NCBI GenBank assembly: GCA_019096155.1
Contig: JAHCVI010000001.1
Coordinates: forward strand, 6,944,001-7,008,000
Source of the DNA: Staphylotrichum longicolle
Lineage: Eukaryota; Ascomycota; Sordariomycetes; Sordariales; Chaetomiaceae
Length of the DNA: 64,000 bases
Direction: 5' to 3'
The notes under the pieces are model-generated. The model searched no databases. It was not told where the DNA came from and saw nothing but the letters and a program-made list of their open reading frames with translations. This document shows positions 1 through 9,012 of the stretch, in pieces. The stretch's first letter is position 1; every line of letters begins with the position of its first letter. Position numbers and translations under genes: made by a program.

Positions 1-2537
1 GCCTCGCCAGCGGCGCAAAGGACACCGATGTTATCGTCTGGGACCTCGTCGCCGAGGTGGGGCAGTACAAGTTACGGGGGCACAAGGACCAGATCACAGG
101 CCTGCATTTCGTCGAGCCGGACCCGATAGTGCAGGGCGAAGGGGAGGAGGAGCAGGCCCTGATGGCGGTCGACACCGAGGCCGCCGAGGGGTTCCTCCTG
201 ACGACGGGAAAGGACGCGCTGATCAAGCTCTGGGACTTGATGTCGCGCCACTGCATTGAGACCCATGTCGCTCAAACGAATGGCGAGTGTTGGGCCCTGG
301 GTGTGACCCCCGACCTGAGCGGGTGTGTCACCGCCGGCAACGACGGCGAGATGACCGTCTGGGCTCTGGACGTGGCTGCTCTGGCCTCGTCGGCGCAAAA
401 AGTCGACCTTTCACAGTCCATCAATTTCCTCCGGGACAGGGGGACATTACACCGGCAGAGCAAGGAGAGGGCAGTGGAGGTCATCTTCCACCCGCGGCGC
501 GACTACTTTGCCGTGCACGGAGTAGAAAAGTCGGTCGAGATCTGGAGGATACGAAACGAGTCCGAAATCAAGAAGAGCCTGGCCAGGAAAAAGAAGAGGA
601 GGAGGGAGAAGCTGGCAAAGGATAAAAAAGGGGATGGGGATGCCGAGGTGGACGACGCCGACGATAAGGCCGACGACATCACGAAAGCCGACATCTCCGA
701 TGTGATCGTGCAGCATGTCATTGTCAGAACCACCGGCAAGGTTCGCTCCGTCGACTGGGCCACGAACCAGGGGAACAAGGATCTGCAGCTGTTGGTTGGC
801 TCGACGAACAATCTGCTGGAACTCTACACGGTCGTCGGGAAGGACAAGCTCAAGTCAAAGAGCGACGTCCCGGACTACAACAAGGCCCTGGCCGTCGAGC
901 TGCCGGGGCACCGGACGGACATCCGCTCCCTGGCCATCAGCTCCGATGACAAAATGCTGGCATCGGCAGCCAACGGATCTCTGAAAATCTGGAACATCCG
1001 GACACAGACATGTATCCGGACATTTGAGTGCGGTTACGCACTTTGCTGCGCGTTTCTCCCTGGCGACAAGGTGGTGGTCGTGGGCACCAAGGAGGGAGAC
1101 CTCCAGCTCTACGACGTCGCGTCGGCGGCGCTGCTGGAAACAGTCAATGCCCATGAGGGCCACGCCATCTGGTCGCTGCAGGTTCACCCAGATGGCAAGT
1201 CTGTCGTGTCTGGCGGCGCTGACAAAACCGCCAAGTTTTGGGACTTCAAGATCGTGCAGGAGCAGGTCCTCGGCACAACCAGGACGACGCCCAAGCTCAA
1301 GCTGGTGCAGTCGAGGATACTCAAGGTGTCTGACGACATTCTCAGCTTGCGGTTCTCTCCTGACGCAAAACTGCTGGCCGTCGCCCTCCTCGACAGCACC
1401 GTAAAGGTCTTCTTCGTCGACACCCTGAAGCTCTACCTCAACCTCTACGGCCACAAGCTGCCCGTGCTCAGCATGGACATCTCGTACGACAGCAAGCTCA
1501 TTGTGACCAGCTCGGCTGACAAGAACATCCGGATCTGGGGGCTCGACTTTGGCGACTGCCACAAGGCCCTCTTCGGCCACCAGGACAGCATCTTGCAGGT
1601 CGCTTTCGTCCCGCACAACTCGGACGGCAACGGCCACCACTTCTTTAGCGCCAGCAAGGACCGCACCATCAAATACTGGGACGCCGACAAGTTCGAGCAG
1701 ATCCAGCGCATCGACGGCCACCACGGCGAGATCTGGGCCCTCGCCGTCAGCCACAGCGGCACCACCCTCATCACCGCCTCCCACGACAAGTCCATCCGCG
1801 TCTGGGACGAGACCGACGAGCAAATCTTCCTCGAGGAAGAACGCGAAAAGGAACTCGAAGAGCTCTACGAATCCACCCTCACCACCTCCCTCGAACAGGA
1901 CCCCTCCGCCGCCGACGCCGACGCCGAGGTCGCCGCCGCCTCCAAGCAAACCGTCGAGACCCTCATGGCCGGCGAGCGTATCGCCGAGGCCCTCGAGCTC
2001 GGCATGGCCGACCTCAACACCCTCCGCGAGTGGCAGGACGCCAGGCAGACCAACCCGTCCCTCGCCCCGCCCCAGCGCAACCCCATCTTCATCGCCCTCG
2101 GCAACATCTCGGCCGAGACCTACGTCCTCAACACCCTGCAGCGCATCAAGGCCTCGTCGCTGCACGACGCCCTGCTCGTCCTCCCCTTCGCCTCCGTCCC
2201 GTTCCTCTTCACCTTCCTCAACCTCTTCGCGCTCCGGGAGATGAACGTCCCCCTGACCTGCCGCATCCTCTTCTTCATGCTCAAGACCCACCACCGCCAG
2301 GTCGTCGCCAGCCGCACCATGCGCGCCATGCTCGAGGGCATCAAGACCAACCTGCGCGGCGCGCTGCGCCGGCAAAAGGACGAGATGGGCTACAACATCG
2401 CCGCGCTGAAGGTGGTGGGCATGCAGATGCGCGAGCGGAGCGTCAAGGAGTACGTGGACGAGAATTGGGATGCGGGCAGGGAGGAGGGTGCGGGTGGCGG
2501 TGGCGGGAGGAAGCGGGCGTTTGCGAATGTCTCGTGA
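1..2537 (+). CDS. UTP12: UTP12/DIP2 (WDR3) U3 snoRNP WD40 protein, 5' end outside the window
   Basis: The open frame runs from the window edge (codons from base 3) to TGA at 2535-2537, so about 844 residues are present and roughly the first 100 of a usual ~940 are missing. The visible part has many WD40 repeats, with repeated endings such as VIVWDL, IKLWDL, AKFWDF, IRIWGL, IKYWDA and IRVWDE. A lysine/arginine-rich acidic loop (about residues 195-235) interrupts them. After the last blade there is a helical acidic linker, then the Dip2/Utp12 C-terminal domain (about codons at 2070-2480). In the known family this protein is part of the UTP-B subcomplex of the small-subunit processome, binding U3 snoRNA and pre-18S rRNA in the nucleolus. 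No intron is seen in this part. The gene converges on the minus-strand HTH gene. The identification is firm; the start is not visible. Confidence 0.93.
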   Translation, partial: LASGAKDTDVIVWDLVAEVGQYKLRGHKDQITGLHFVEPDPIVQGEGEEEQALMAVDTEAAEGFLLTTGKDALIKLWDLMSRHCIETHVAQTNGECWALGVTPDLSGCVTAGNDGEMTVWALDVAALASSAQKVDLSQSINFLRDRGTLHRQSKERAVEVIFHPRRDYFAVHGVEKSVEIWRIRNESEIKKSLARKKKRRREKLAKDKKGDGDAEVDDADDKADDITKADISDVIVQHVIVRTTGKVRSVDWATNQGNKDLQLLVGSTNNLLELYTVVGKDKLKSKSDVPDYNKALAVELPGHRTDIRSLAISSDDKMLASAANGSLKIWNIRTQTCIRTFECGYALCCAFLPGDKVVVVGTKEGDLQLYDVASAALLETVNAHEGHAIWSLQVHPDGKSVVSGGADKTAKFWDFKIVQEQVLGTTRTTPKLKLVQSRILKVSDDILSLRFSPDAKLLAVALLDSTVKVFFVDTLKLYLNLYGHKLPVLSMDISYDSKLIVTSSADKNIRIWGLDFGDCHKALFGHQDSILQVAFVPHNSDGNGHHFFSASKDRTIKYWDADKFEQIQRIDGHHGEIWALAVSHSGTTLITASHDKSIRVWDETDEQIFLEEEREKELEELYESTLTTSLEQDPSAADADAEVAAASKQTVETLMAGERIAEALELGMADLNTLREWQDARQTNPSLAPPQRNPIFIALGNISAETYVLNTLQRIKASSLHDALLVLPFASVPFLFTFLNLFALREMNVPLTCRILFFMLKTHHRQVVASRTMRAMLEGIKTNLRGALRRQKDEMGYNIAALKVVGMQMRERSVKEYVDENWDAGREEGAGGGGGRKRAFANVS

Positions 2538-3232
2538 GGAGCTGGAATGGGGAGATGGAAATTGAGGGGGACTTCGGATGTGAAAAGATAGGTCAAAGTA
2601 GAAGGGGCGTGTTGTTGTGTTGGGGACTCTGTGGGGTGTTTGTTGTAGGATTGATTGATCTGGTGTTGGTGTTGGGTCTTCAAGGGGGTTTGTTTGGTGG
2701 GGTCGAAAAAGGAGTGAAATTGGAATGCATTTAGTTACGGTTCTACGTCAATGCCACTGTTTACTTCTGTGAGGCACAAAAACAATTCTTGAACTGCAAA
2801 ACGCCCACCACCTCTCAAGGGATCCAAGACAGGTCAGATTCGAGACCATTCGTAAACCAACTCGACTCGACGTCAAGAAGACCGCCCCTGTGACGGAGTC
2901 GAGTCAACAAACTCCTGAACCGGCAAACCCAACCATCTGATGATGACCACGGAAGTTGGGCCCAAGGTACTTGGCAGACCTACTCAGCGTGGGGAAGCCC
3001 GACTTTGCTGGGTGACGCAAGCAGGAGCTCGCAAAACATGAACATATGCGTTTGAATTGTTTTTGAAGCCTTCCGGAATCTGTACACCAAAAATACATGA
3101 CGCTGAGTCGGTCAAAACCCCAACGGTATCTCCCCTTGGGCGCTGGTTGTTGTCATTGACAACAAAGATATAATTACAGTGTTTAAACATCAACGCTGCT
3201 CTCCCTGCTTCTTATTATCTATTACCGGTGTA
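2538..3232. other. Convergent intergenic region, no gene seen
   Basis: This holds the 3' flanks of the UTP12 gene (plus) and the HTH/proline-rich gene (minus). Only short non-conserved open frames occur, and no RNA gene or repeat was recognised. Confidence 0.6.
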
Positions 3233-5461
3233 CTACGAAACAGCAGGTGTCGACACCCCTGACCCGAAAAGCGAGTCGACACGACTCGGGGTGTCGGCAG
3301 GCGCTTCGGTGTCGATGTCCATGGGGGTTGTTGTCATCTCCATGCGTGTTTCTGCTGACAGCTTTTTGGGGTCGCTCTCTATTGGTGTGGTTGCGGCGTT
3401 CTTCTTTAGACTCGCTGTTGTTTCCATGAGCGTGGTTGCCGTGTCTTTCTGGGGCCCGGCTGTCGTGTTTAAGAGCGCTCCCGCGTTCTCCGTCTGGGAT
3501 GTGCTTGTTGCTTCAGACGGAGGGGCGAACCGTGCTGCGTCTGCATCTGTCTCATGGGTTTGGCTCACACCCTCTGTCCTTGGGGATGACGATCCCGAAC
3601 CTTCGCGTTCGAGCATCGGCACATCCGTACCATCGCCGCGCCCCTGCTGCTGCCTCTGATTCAAGGGCACTTGAGCAGTCTCGGTAGACTCGGCTGCGTG
3701 AATGGGCGGGGCATGTGCTTTGGTTGCTGCCTCGGCTGGTGGTTGACCGCTCCCTGGTGATGCAGACCGGGATGCGGTCTGGGCAGGTTGTTGACCACCT
3801 GGTACGGCAGAAGGATGGTCTTGAGCTGCAGACGCTGTTGTGGCAGGCCTCACCTGAGTGTCTGCTGCATGTGTTGTCGGTGTTGGCGGTGGGCCTGACG
3901 ATGCAGGAGTTGGCTGTGCCTGAGCAGCTGGAGGTGGACGCGTGGTGCGTCTAGGAAAGGTAAGGCCAGGATGTAAATAGGTACCCGGTTGAGCAGCGGG
4001 GTTTGGTGGGGCAGTAGGGGCCGGCTGCGACGGCGACGGTTGATCTAAATGACGAGCGGAGTGGTGAGGGCCGTTCAACGCAGGTCGCGCCGCATGTGGT
4101 GGCGGGCCGCCAGATTGTTGTTGTGGATGGGGACGAGATATCGAGGGATGGCCAGGGTCTTGTTGTGGACGGGGCTGCGAGCCATGTGGCATCGTCGGCT
4201 GGCCTTGGGACGGAGGATTATGCGGTTCGGGGTGCCCGGATGGTCTGTGAGGGGGGCGCTGGCTGGGAAACGAAGGAGGCGGCGCATCATGCACGACTCC
4301 GTCAACGTACAAAGCATCCGGCGGAGGAGGTGGCGGACGCGCGCCAGGAGGGGGTGGATGACTGGGAAAGACCGAGACAAAACTCATCGGGGGTACATCC
4401 AAGGGCTGGCCAGAGTAGACCACGGGCAATATAGCCCCGGGGTGGATGCAGTGCTGGTTGGGCTGCGGACCCGGGGGCGGTCCAATGTAAACAACTACAT
4501 AATTTGCCGGATTGAAAGCAGGGGGGACGTCAACAGGCGGTGGATGGTCGGTGGGTCGAGCCGCTTGTGACTTGAGAATCGGAGCCGCGAAGACTTGAGG
4601 GGCCGGCCGGGGAGCCGGCTGTGCCACGTTGGCCGGAGGTCGTGGGGCAATCGGGGTACCTAAAAGTTGGGCTCTGCTTGTCGTGTCCGGCTGCTGCCCG
4701 GTGCCGGCCGGTGTCGGTTGGGCAGCAGGGGGAGGTTGTACCCTTCTTACATTGGACGATGTTCTCTCAACAGCGCGCAGTGGTGTCCCGTTAGAACGCG
4801 GAGGTTGCGGAGTCGGATTCGGATTCGGGTTCGGGTTTGGAGACGGCGCGGAGCTGGACGCCGCCGGTGTCGCGTCATTCTCAGGGGCCGAGTCTCCGTC
4901 ACGCTGTTGCTCACCGCTTTCTTCCTGAGCTGCTCCTTGCGCCCCTTCCCTTGGCACGGTTGTGGGTTGGGCGCTCCTGTTAGGTGCTGCGGAGGCGCCC
5001 GTTGGAGCGCGCCTGGCCGGAGAAGGGCGCTCAGCAACCTCGGGCACCTCAATGCCGGTCCCCGCTAGCAGCTTTTTGCGCCGGTCCCACCATCCCTGGA
5101 TCGTCGGGGTCGGGATCTTCCAGAAGTCGGAGGCTTCGGCGTAGGTGGGGGCACGGTACCAGACATATTCGCCGTTCTCCTCGCGGACCGTGGGAGGAGG
5201 ACTGACCAGCTCCTGCGCGGGCGGCTGGCCGATGCGACGGCGTGGGGCAGTTGTCCGGCGTCCATCGGGGACGCGGTGGTTGAGCAGGTAGTTCAGCACC
5301 TCAATCTTGCGCTCGCGCGTGTAGCTGCGCTCGATGCGCTTGACTTGCTTAAGCGGTTTGCTCTTGAGCCGCTCCGACAGCGGTTTGGGCGCGGGGCCGG
5401 GTCGTTTGCGCTCGACTCCCTTCAGTGTCAGCCGTGGCCTTGTGGGCGCTGAAGGGGCCAT
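3233..5461 (-). CDS. psq/CENP-B-like helix-turn-helix protein with long Pro-rich tail
   Basis: A single-exon frame of 742 residues ends at TAG (3235-3233). The chosen ATG at 5461 gives an N terminus beginning MAPSAPTRPRLTLKGVERKR; the frame stays open upstream to 5626, so a longer start cannot be excluded. Residues about 46-64 (SYTRERKIEVLNYLLNHRV) and 101-132 (YRAPTYAEASDFWKIP, then TIQGWWDRRKKLL) look like the two halves of a psq/CENP-B-type HTH: a helix that calls for a hypothesis of DNA binding, then an A-x-x-F-x-IP-x-x-TI-x-x-WW core. I recall a related family of uncharacterised Sordariomycete proteins. The remaining ~600 residues are low-complexity Pro/Gln/Ala/Ser, including an NPNPNPNPNP run. 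DNA binding, perhaps from a domesticated transposase domain, is an inference. No catalytic transposase domain is visible. Confidence 0.75.
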   Translation of the reverse strand: MAPSAPTRPRLTLKGVERKRPGPAPKPLSERLKSKPLKQVKRIERSYTRERKIEVLNYLLNHRVPDGRRTTAPRRRIGQPPAQELVSPPPTVREENGEYVWYRAPTYAEASDFWKIPTPTIQGWWDRRKKLLAGTGIEVPEVAERPSPARRAPTGASAAPNRSAQPTTVPREGAQGAAQEESGEQQRDGDSAPENDATPAASSSAPSPNPNPNPNPTPQPPRSNGTPLRAVERTSSNVRRVQPPPAAQPTPAGTGQQPDTTSRAQLLGTPIAPRPPANVAQPAPRPAPQVFAAPILKSQAARPTDHPPPVDVPPAFNPANYVVVYIGPPPGPQPNQHCIHPGAILPVVYSGQPLDVPPMSFVSVFPSHPPPPGARPPPPPPDALYVDGVVHDAPPPSFPSQRPPHRPSGHPEPHNPPSQGQPTMPHGSQPRPQQDPGHPSISRPHPQQQSGGPPPHAARPALNGPHHSARHLDQPSPSQPAPTAPPNPAAQPGTYLHPGLTFPRRTTRPPPAAQAQPTPASSGPPPTPTTHAADTQVRPATTASAAQDHPSAVPGGQQPAQTASRSASPGSGQPPAEAATKAHAPPIHAAESTETAQVPLNQRQQQGRGDGTDVPMLEREGSGSSSPRTEGVSQTHETDADAARFAPPSEATSTSQTENAGALLNTTAGPQKDTATTLMETTASLKKNAATTPIESDPKKLSAETRMEMTTTPMDIDTEAPADTPSRVDSLFGSGVSTPAVS

Positions 5462-5949
5462 TGTGTCCGGCGGTTGCGGCGCAGCTGGATGTCGAACGCG
5501 TTGTCTCGCGGGGACCCGCGGCGGGCCATGAGAACTTGGAAGCGGAAAGTCGCGGTCCTGCTTCGTGTTCCACCGCGTTTGTCCGGTGGCTTGCGGGTCG
5601 TGCGACGCCGAGCCGTAAATGGGCAATTTACACTCAGTGCACAGCAGCCTGCGCAGTACACTTGTCGTATCTCTCCTCGTGAAGATCTCCGATTAACTTT
5701 AGTCAAAGGCTGTAGTTTCTCTCGAAGCGTCCTTTTAGAGGATCCAACCTTCCTCCAACTCGGTGACCTTGCAGGTGGACTGGGTTCCTGCCATCGTCCA
5801 TTGAGACACGCGGCGGCCAATGGGCGAAAGCCTGCTGGGCAGCTCCTTCCATGATCTGACACACAGAACCAAAAAGGAAACACCAACAACGCCAACTTGG
5901 GACGAGGCTTCGCAAAACTTCAGACAGAAGGAGCAAAAGACGAGATGAA
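5462..5949. other. Upstream region of the HTH gene
   Basis: Promoter and leader space between the HTH gene (minus) and the 3' end of the tRNA gene (minus). A T4 tract on the minus strand (5938-5935) lies about 12 nt past the tRNA and fits a Pol III terminator. No protein gene is supported. Confidence 0.5.
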
Positions 5950-6044
5950 TGCCCAATAACAGGATTGAACTGTTGACCTTCGCATACCATATACGGGTGG
6001 AACCGGTATTAGTACGACGCTCTAACCAGCTGAGCTAATCGGGC
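5950..6044 (-). tRNA. tRNA-Ile(AAT) with a 21-nt intron
   Basis: Read on the minus strand, a complete cloverleaf folds: a 7-bp acceptor stem (GCCCGAT with ATTGGGC, one G-T pair), D arm GCTC/GAGC, anticodon stem TCGTA/TGCGA, anticodon AAT at 6010-6008, a five-base variable loop, and T arm AACAG-TTCAATC-CTGTT with discriminator A. Box A is intact (TAGCTCAGCTGG). The mature length is 74 nt. A 21-nt insert at 5986-6006 lies exactly one base 3' of the anticodon, the canonical nuclear tRNA intron site. It would decode AUU/AUC after A34-to-inosine editing (known for the family). Confidence 0.95.
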
Positions 6045-6632
6045 TTCGGTGATTTGAGTGACACAAAAGTCACTCCTTCCGCTTTGGGAAACCTCCTGCA
6101 ACACTGGAAGGCAACCGCCTGGGGCACCCCACCTGTCTCCGCAGGTATCCGTATCCACCGGGTTGCTTGGGGCAGTGCAGTTGTTTCCCAATTGCACTTG
6201 CTCGTGTTTGTTTAGTTGCGGCCGTCAACTAAAAATCTCCAAGTTCCAAAGCCTCCATGGAGCTCTTTGTTGTCTGCAACAAACAAATCACTTCAGTTTG
6301 CGCAGGAATTGGACTTTCAACTGTTGGATCTCTTTTGCACAAATGGAGGGGCGCCACCGATGCTCCGCCTTGGACACTGCCCCGCTCCAACCCCGAACCC
6401 AGACAACACCTGCAATCTCCAGTGCGTCGCCGACGAGCTGAGTGCCGCTTATTAAAATGGCGTTGGTTGCGACAGAACATTCGAACCATTGTTTATAGTT
6501 GTCCCTTCGTTTTATACCCACCAATATCATTGTATTCTCTTGCTTGTTGCGCTCTTTGTGCTGTGCGCTCCTGTGATCCTCTCGACTCGCCCCATCCATC
6601 CCATTCCTCATCCCGTCGAGAAACTCTCCACC
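6045..6632. other. Leader/promoter region of the Sel1-repeat gene
   Basis: No separate gene is seen. The frame of the downstream gene is open back to about 6489 but has no ATG before 6633, so this is taken as promoter and 5' UTR. Confidence 0.5.
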
Positions 6633-9012
6633 ATGGGCCTCCGCGACAAGTTCAGAAAAAAGCAGGACTCGGACGATGAGGCCGCCGCCGGCTCCGCACC
6701 CCCCGAGTTCACCTTCATCCGCACCGACACCCACACCGCCGAAGTCGTATACCCACCGAGTGCCGACCCTTCCCGAGAGCCCGGCCAGTTCCTGTCCGCC
6801 GAGTCCAAACCCAACTCCAAGCAGCGCCTCAGCCTCGATGTCTTCCGAAGCAACCGCAGCCGGAGCACCTCGGTGTCCAGCGACAAGAGCTCGGGCACTA
6901 AGCGTCTCTCGCAGCGCCTCCACTTGAGCCGCAGCCCTTCCAGCTCCGAGAACGTGCCCGAGCACCTGCCGGAGATCGTCGCCAACGAGGGGGATCAGGA
7001 GGGCACCGAGTCGCAATGGGAAAAGCGTGCCACCATGCTGGCTCGCGAGAACGAGAAGCACCGCAGCCGTCCAGGCACCCCAACGCACGGCGCTCCTGCT
7101 CCGGTCATCCCGAAGCTGCGGTTGGGTGACGACTCTGGGCGCTCTACCCCCACGCCGCAGGAGAGGACGGTGTCTTCCAAGGCTATCGACGAGGATATTC
7201 AGGAGGCGATCAGGCTACACGAGGCAGGGGAGCTGGAGCAATCCACCGCCCTCTTTGGGCGGTTGGCAGACCCCAAGGGAGCCAACAACCCCCTGAGCCA
7301 GGTGCTGTACGGCCTTGCGCTGAGGTACGTCTCAAGGGCTTCCCCAGGAGCGTTCCCGCGGCGGCATGGGGATCATGCGGCCTCGTCACGCCAGCTTTGT
7401 GCGTTCCTGGCCGGAATGCATCGTATGGGTGTTGCGATGGCCACGCTGTCGTCGAATTGCCCAATAAAGACGGCCGTCACAAACTAACATTGAACCTAGG
7501 CACGGATGGGGTTGCAAGCCGGACACGGCCAAGGCTGTGACCTACCTCTCGGCTGCGGCATCCAATGCCGCCGACGTCGAGCACCTCGCTCTGCAAGCAG
7601 GGCTCAAGAAGGGCGGCGCCGCCAAGGGCGAGCTCGTCCTGGCCATCTTCGAATTGGCCAATTGCTTCCGCCAGGGGTGGGGGATCCCCAAAGATCCAAT
7701 TGCCGCGAAGCAGGTGTGTCACATTCTCTCTGCTGGATGAAAGGACGAAGACGATCCCGATGCATGGTGAAAGGGGTTGTGGGAGCTCGTCACTGACAAC
7801 GACCGGCAGTACTACGAAACGGCCGCGAATCTAGGTGACACTGGTATGCCTTCTGTCACCTACAGCATCCAGCGCCCCAAGCTGACCATCGCAGATGCCA
7901 TGAACGAAGTAGCCTGGTGCTATCTCGAGGGCTTCGGCACCAAGAAGGACAAGGTCAGTCTTCCTCACCCTTTTACAACCCCGTCCTATCAACGCCGGCG
8001 ACCACTCGGCACACTCACCACCCCCACTCCGGCACTTTTTCCGGAGAGCGGCGAGCCATTTCGAACGCCTGTGTAAACCAGCCAGCCGTTCGTGTGCGTT
8101 GACACCCTGCGGCCGCCGCTGCTAAATCCGTCCCCCGGAACGTTGGGCATCAACGCCCTGTTCCCAAGGACCGACGAATCACAACGCCCAAAACCACATT
8201 TCTTCCCCCTCTCCTCCTCCCTTTTTGGGGTCAGTCACATCACGGATGTCTGGCTGGCTGACACGCAACGCAAAAAACAGTACGCAGCTGCAAAATACTA
8301 TCGCCTGGCCGAGAAGAACGGGAACAAAATTATCGGGAATACCTGGTGAGTTGAGCTTTTTCTTCATCTTGTTGTTGTTGCCCGTTGGTTCCTCGCTTTC
8401 CTCCATATGCATCGAGCCGAGCCCAGCCCAGCCCAGCGGTCGAGCGGGTGGGGTCCTGTTTCTGTTCACAACGTTGAGCCGGACCGCAGCTCCATGAGCA
8501 TGCTCAGCCAACTTCCTGCAGTTCGTACATGGTCGCAGTTGCAGCTGGGCAGCACGGCCCTGCGCGATGATAGGCTGTGCACTGCACGTTGTCCCGCTCG
8601 CCCTGTTTTCTGTTTTCTGTTTCCGGTTGGCAGGACTGGACGGGCGGAAACACGCACGCCCCTCGGTCGCAAGTCGCGACTGGCTGCTTGCTGCGGCCCG
8701 CCGCTGCGGCCTGGCCTTTTTGGTCTGGCCGTCTCGTCGAGGCCCAAGTCTGGGCTGACCTGACTGGTCTCATCTCTGATTGGACTGGATTGGGCTGGGC
8801 GAGCATCAAGACCGATTGTGGGGAGGCGGTGGTCGCCTTTTGGGGTCGTGTTTCGCGTCCGAGTTCGCGTCCTCTCCTTTCATTTCTCTCTCGTGTGTGC
8901 TGTTGTGTTGTCTTTGTTGTGATTATGAAACAGAGGCTGATTTGAGTCCCTTATGGGTGGGGTGGTCAGGATCTGGAAGGAAAAGTATGACCCGGGGAAT
9001 GGCAAGAAGTAG
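6633..9012 (+). CDS. Sel1-repeat protein, Nif1/Dsf2-like (putative cell-cycle regulator)
   Basis: Start ATG 6633 sits in CACCATGG; the protein begins MGLRDKFRKKQ. Six exons were assembled: 6633-7324, 7500-7713, 7810-7843, 7895-7953, 8281-8345 and 8970-9012. All introns are GT-AG and phases agree, giving 368 residues. The N-terminal half is Ser/Pro-rich and disordered (about 1-185). The C-terminal half carries Sel1-type helical repeats (AVTYLSAAASNAA; IFELANCFRQGWGIPKDPIAAKQ; NEVAWCYLEGFGTKKDKYAAAKYYRLAEK is cut here by introns), ending in NTWIWKEKYDP. Fungal relatives include S. pombe Nif1, a mitotic inhibitor acting on the Wee1-inhibiting kinase Nim1/Cdr1, and yeast Dsf2. The cell-cycle role is inferred from that. 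The last intron (624 nt) is long, and its retention would end the protein at a TGA spanning the donor. Confidence 0.78.

Noticed and set aside
855..2375. 506-codon open frame antisense to UTP12
   Set aside because: It mirrors a GC-rich gene; its Gly/Val/Asp/Leu-rich composition is typical of an antisense shadow, with no domains.
6489..6632. In-frame N-terminal extension of the Nif1-like protein with a hydrophobic stretch
   Set aside because: It has no ATG; the CACCATGG at 6633 is a good start.
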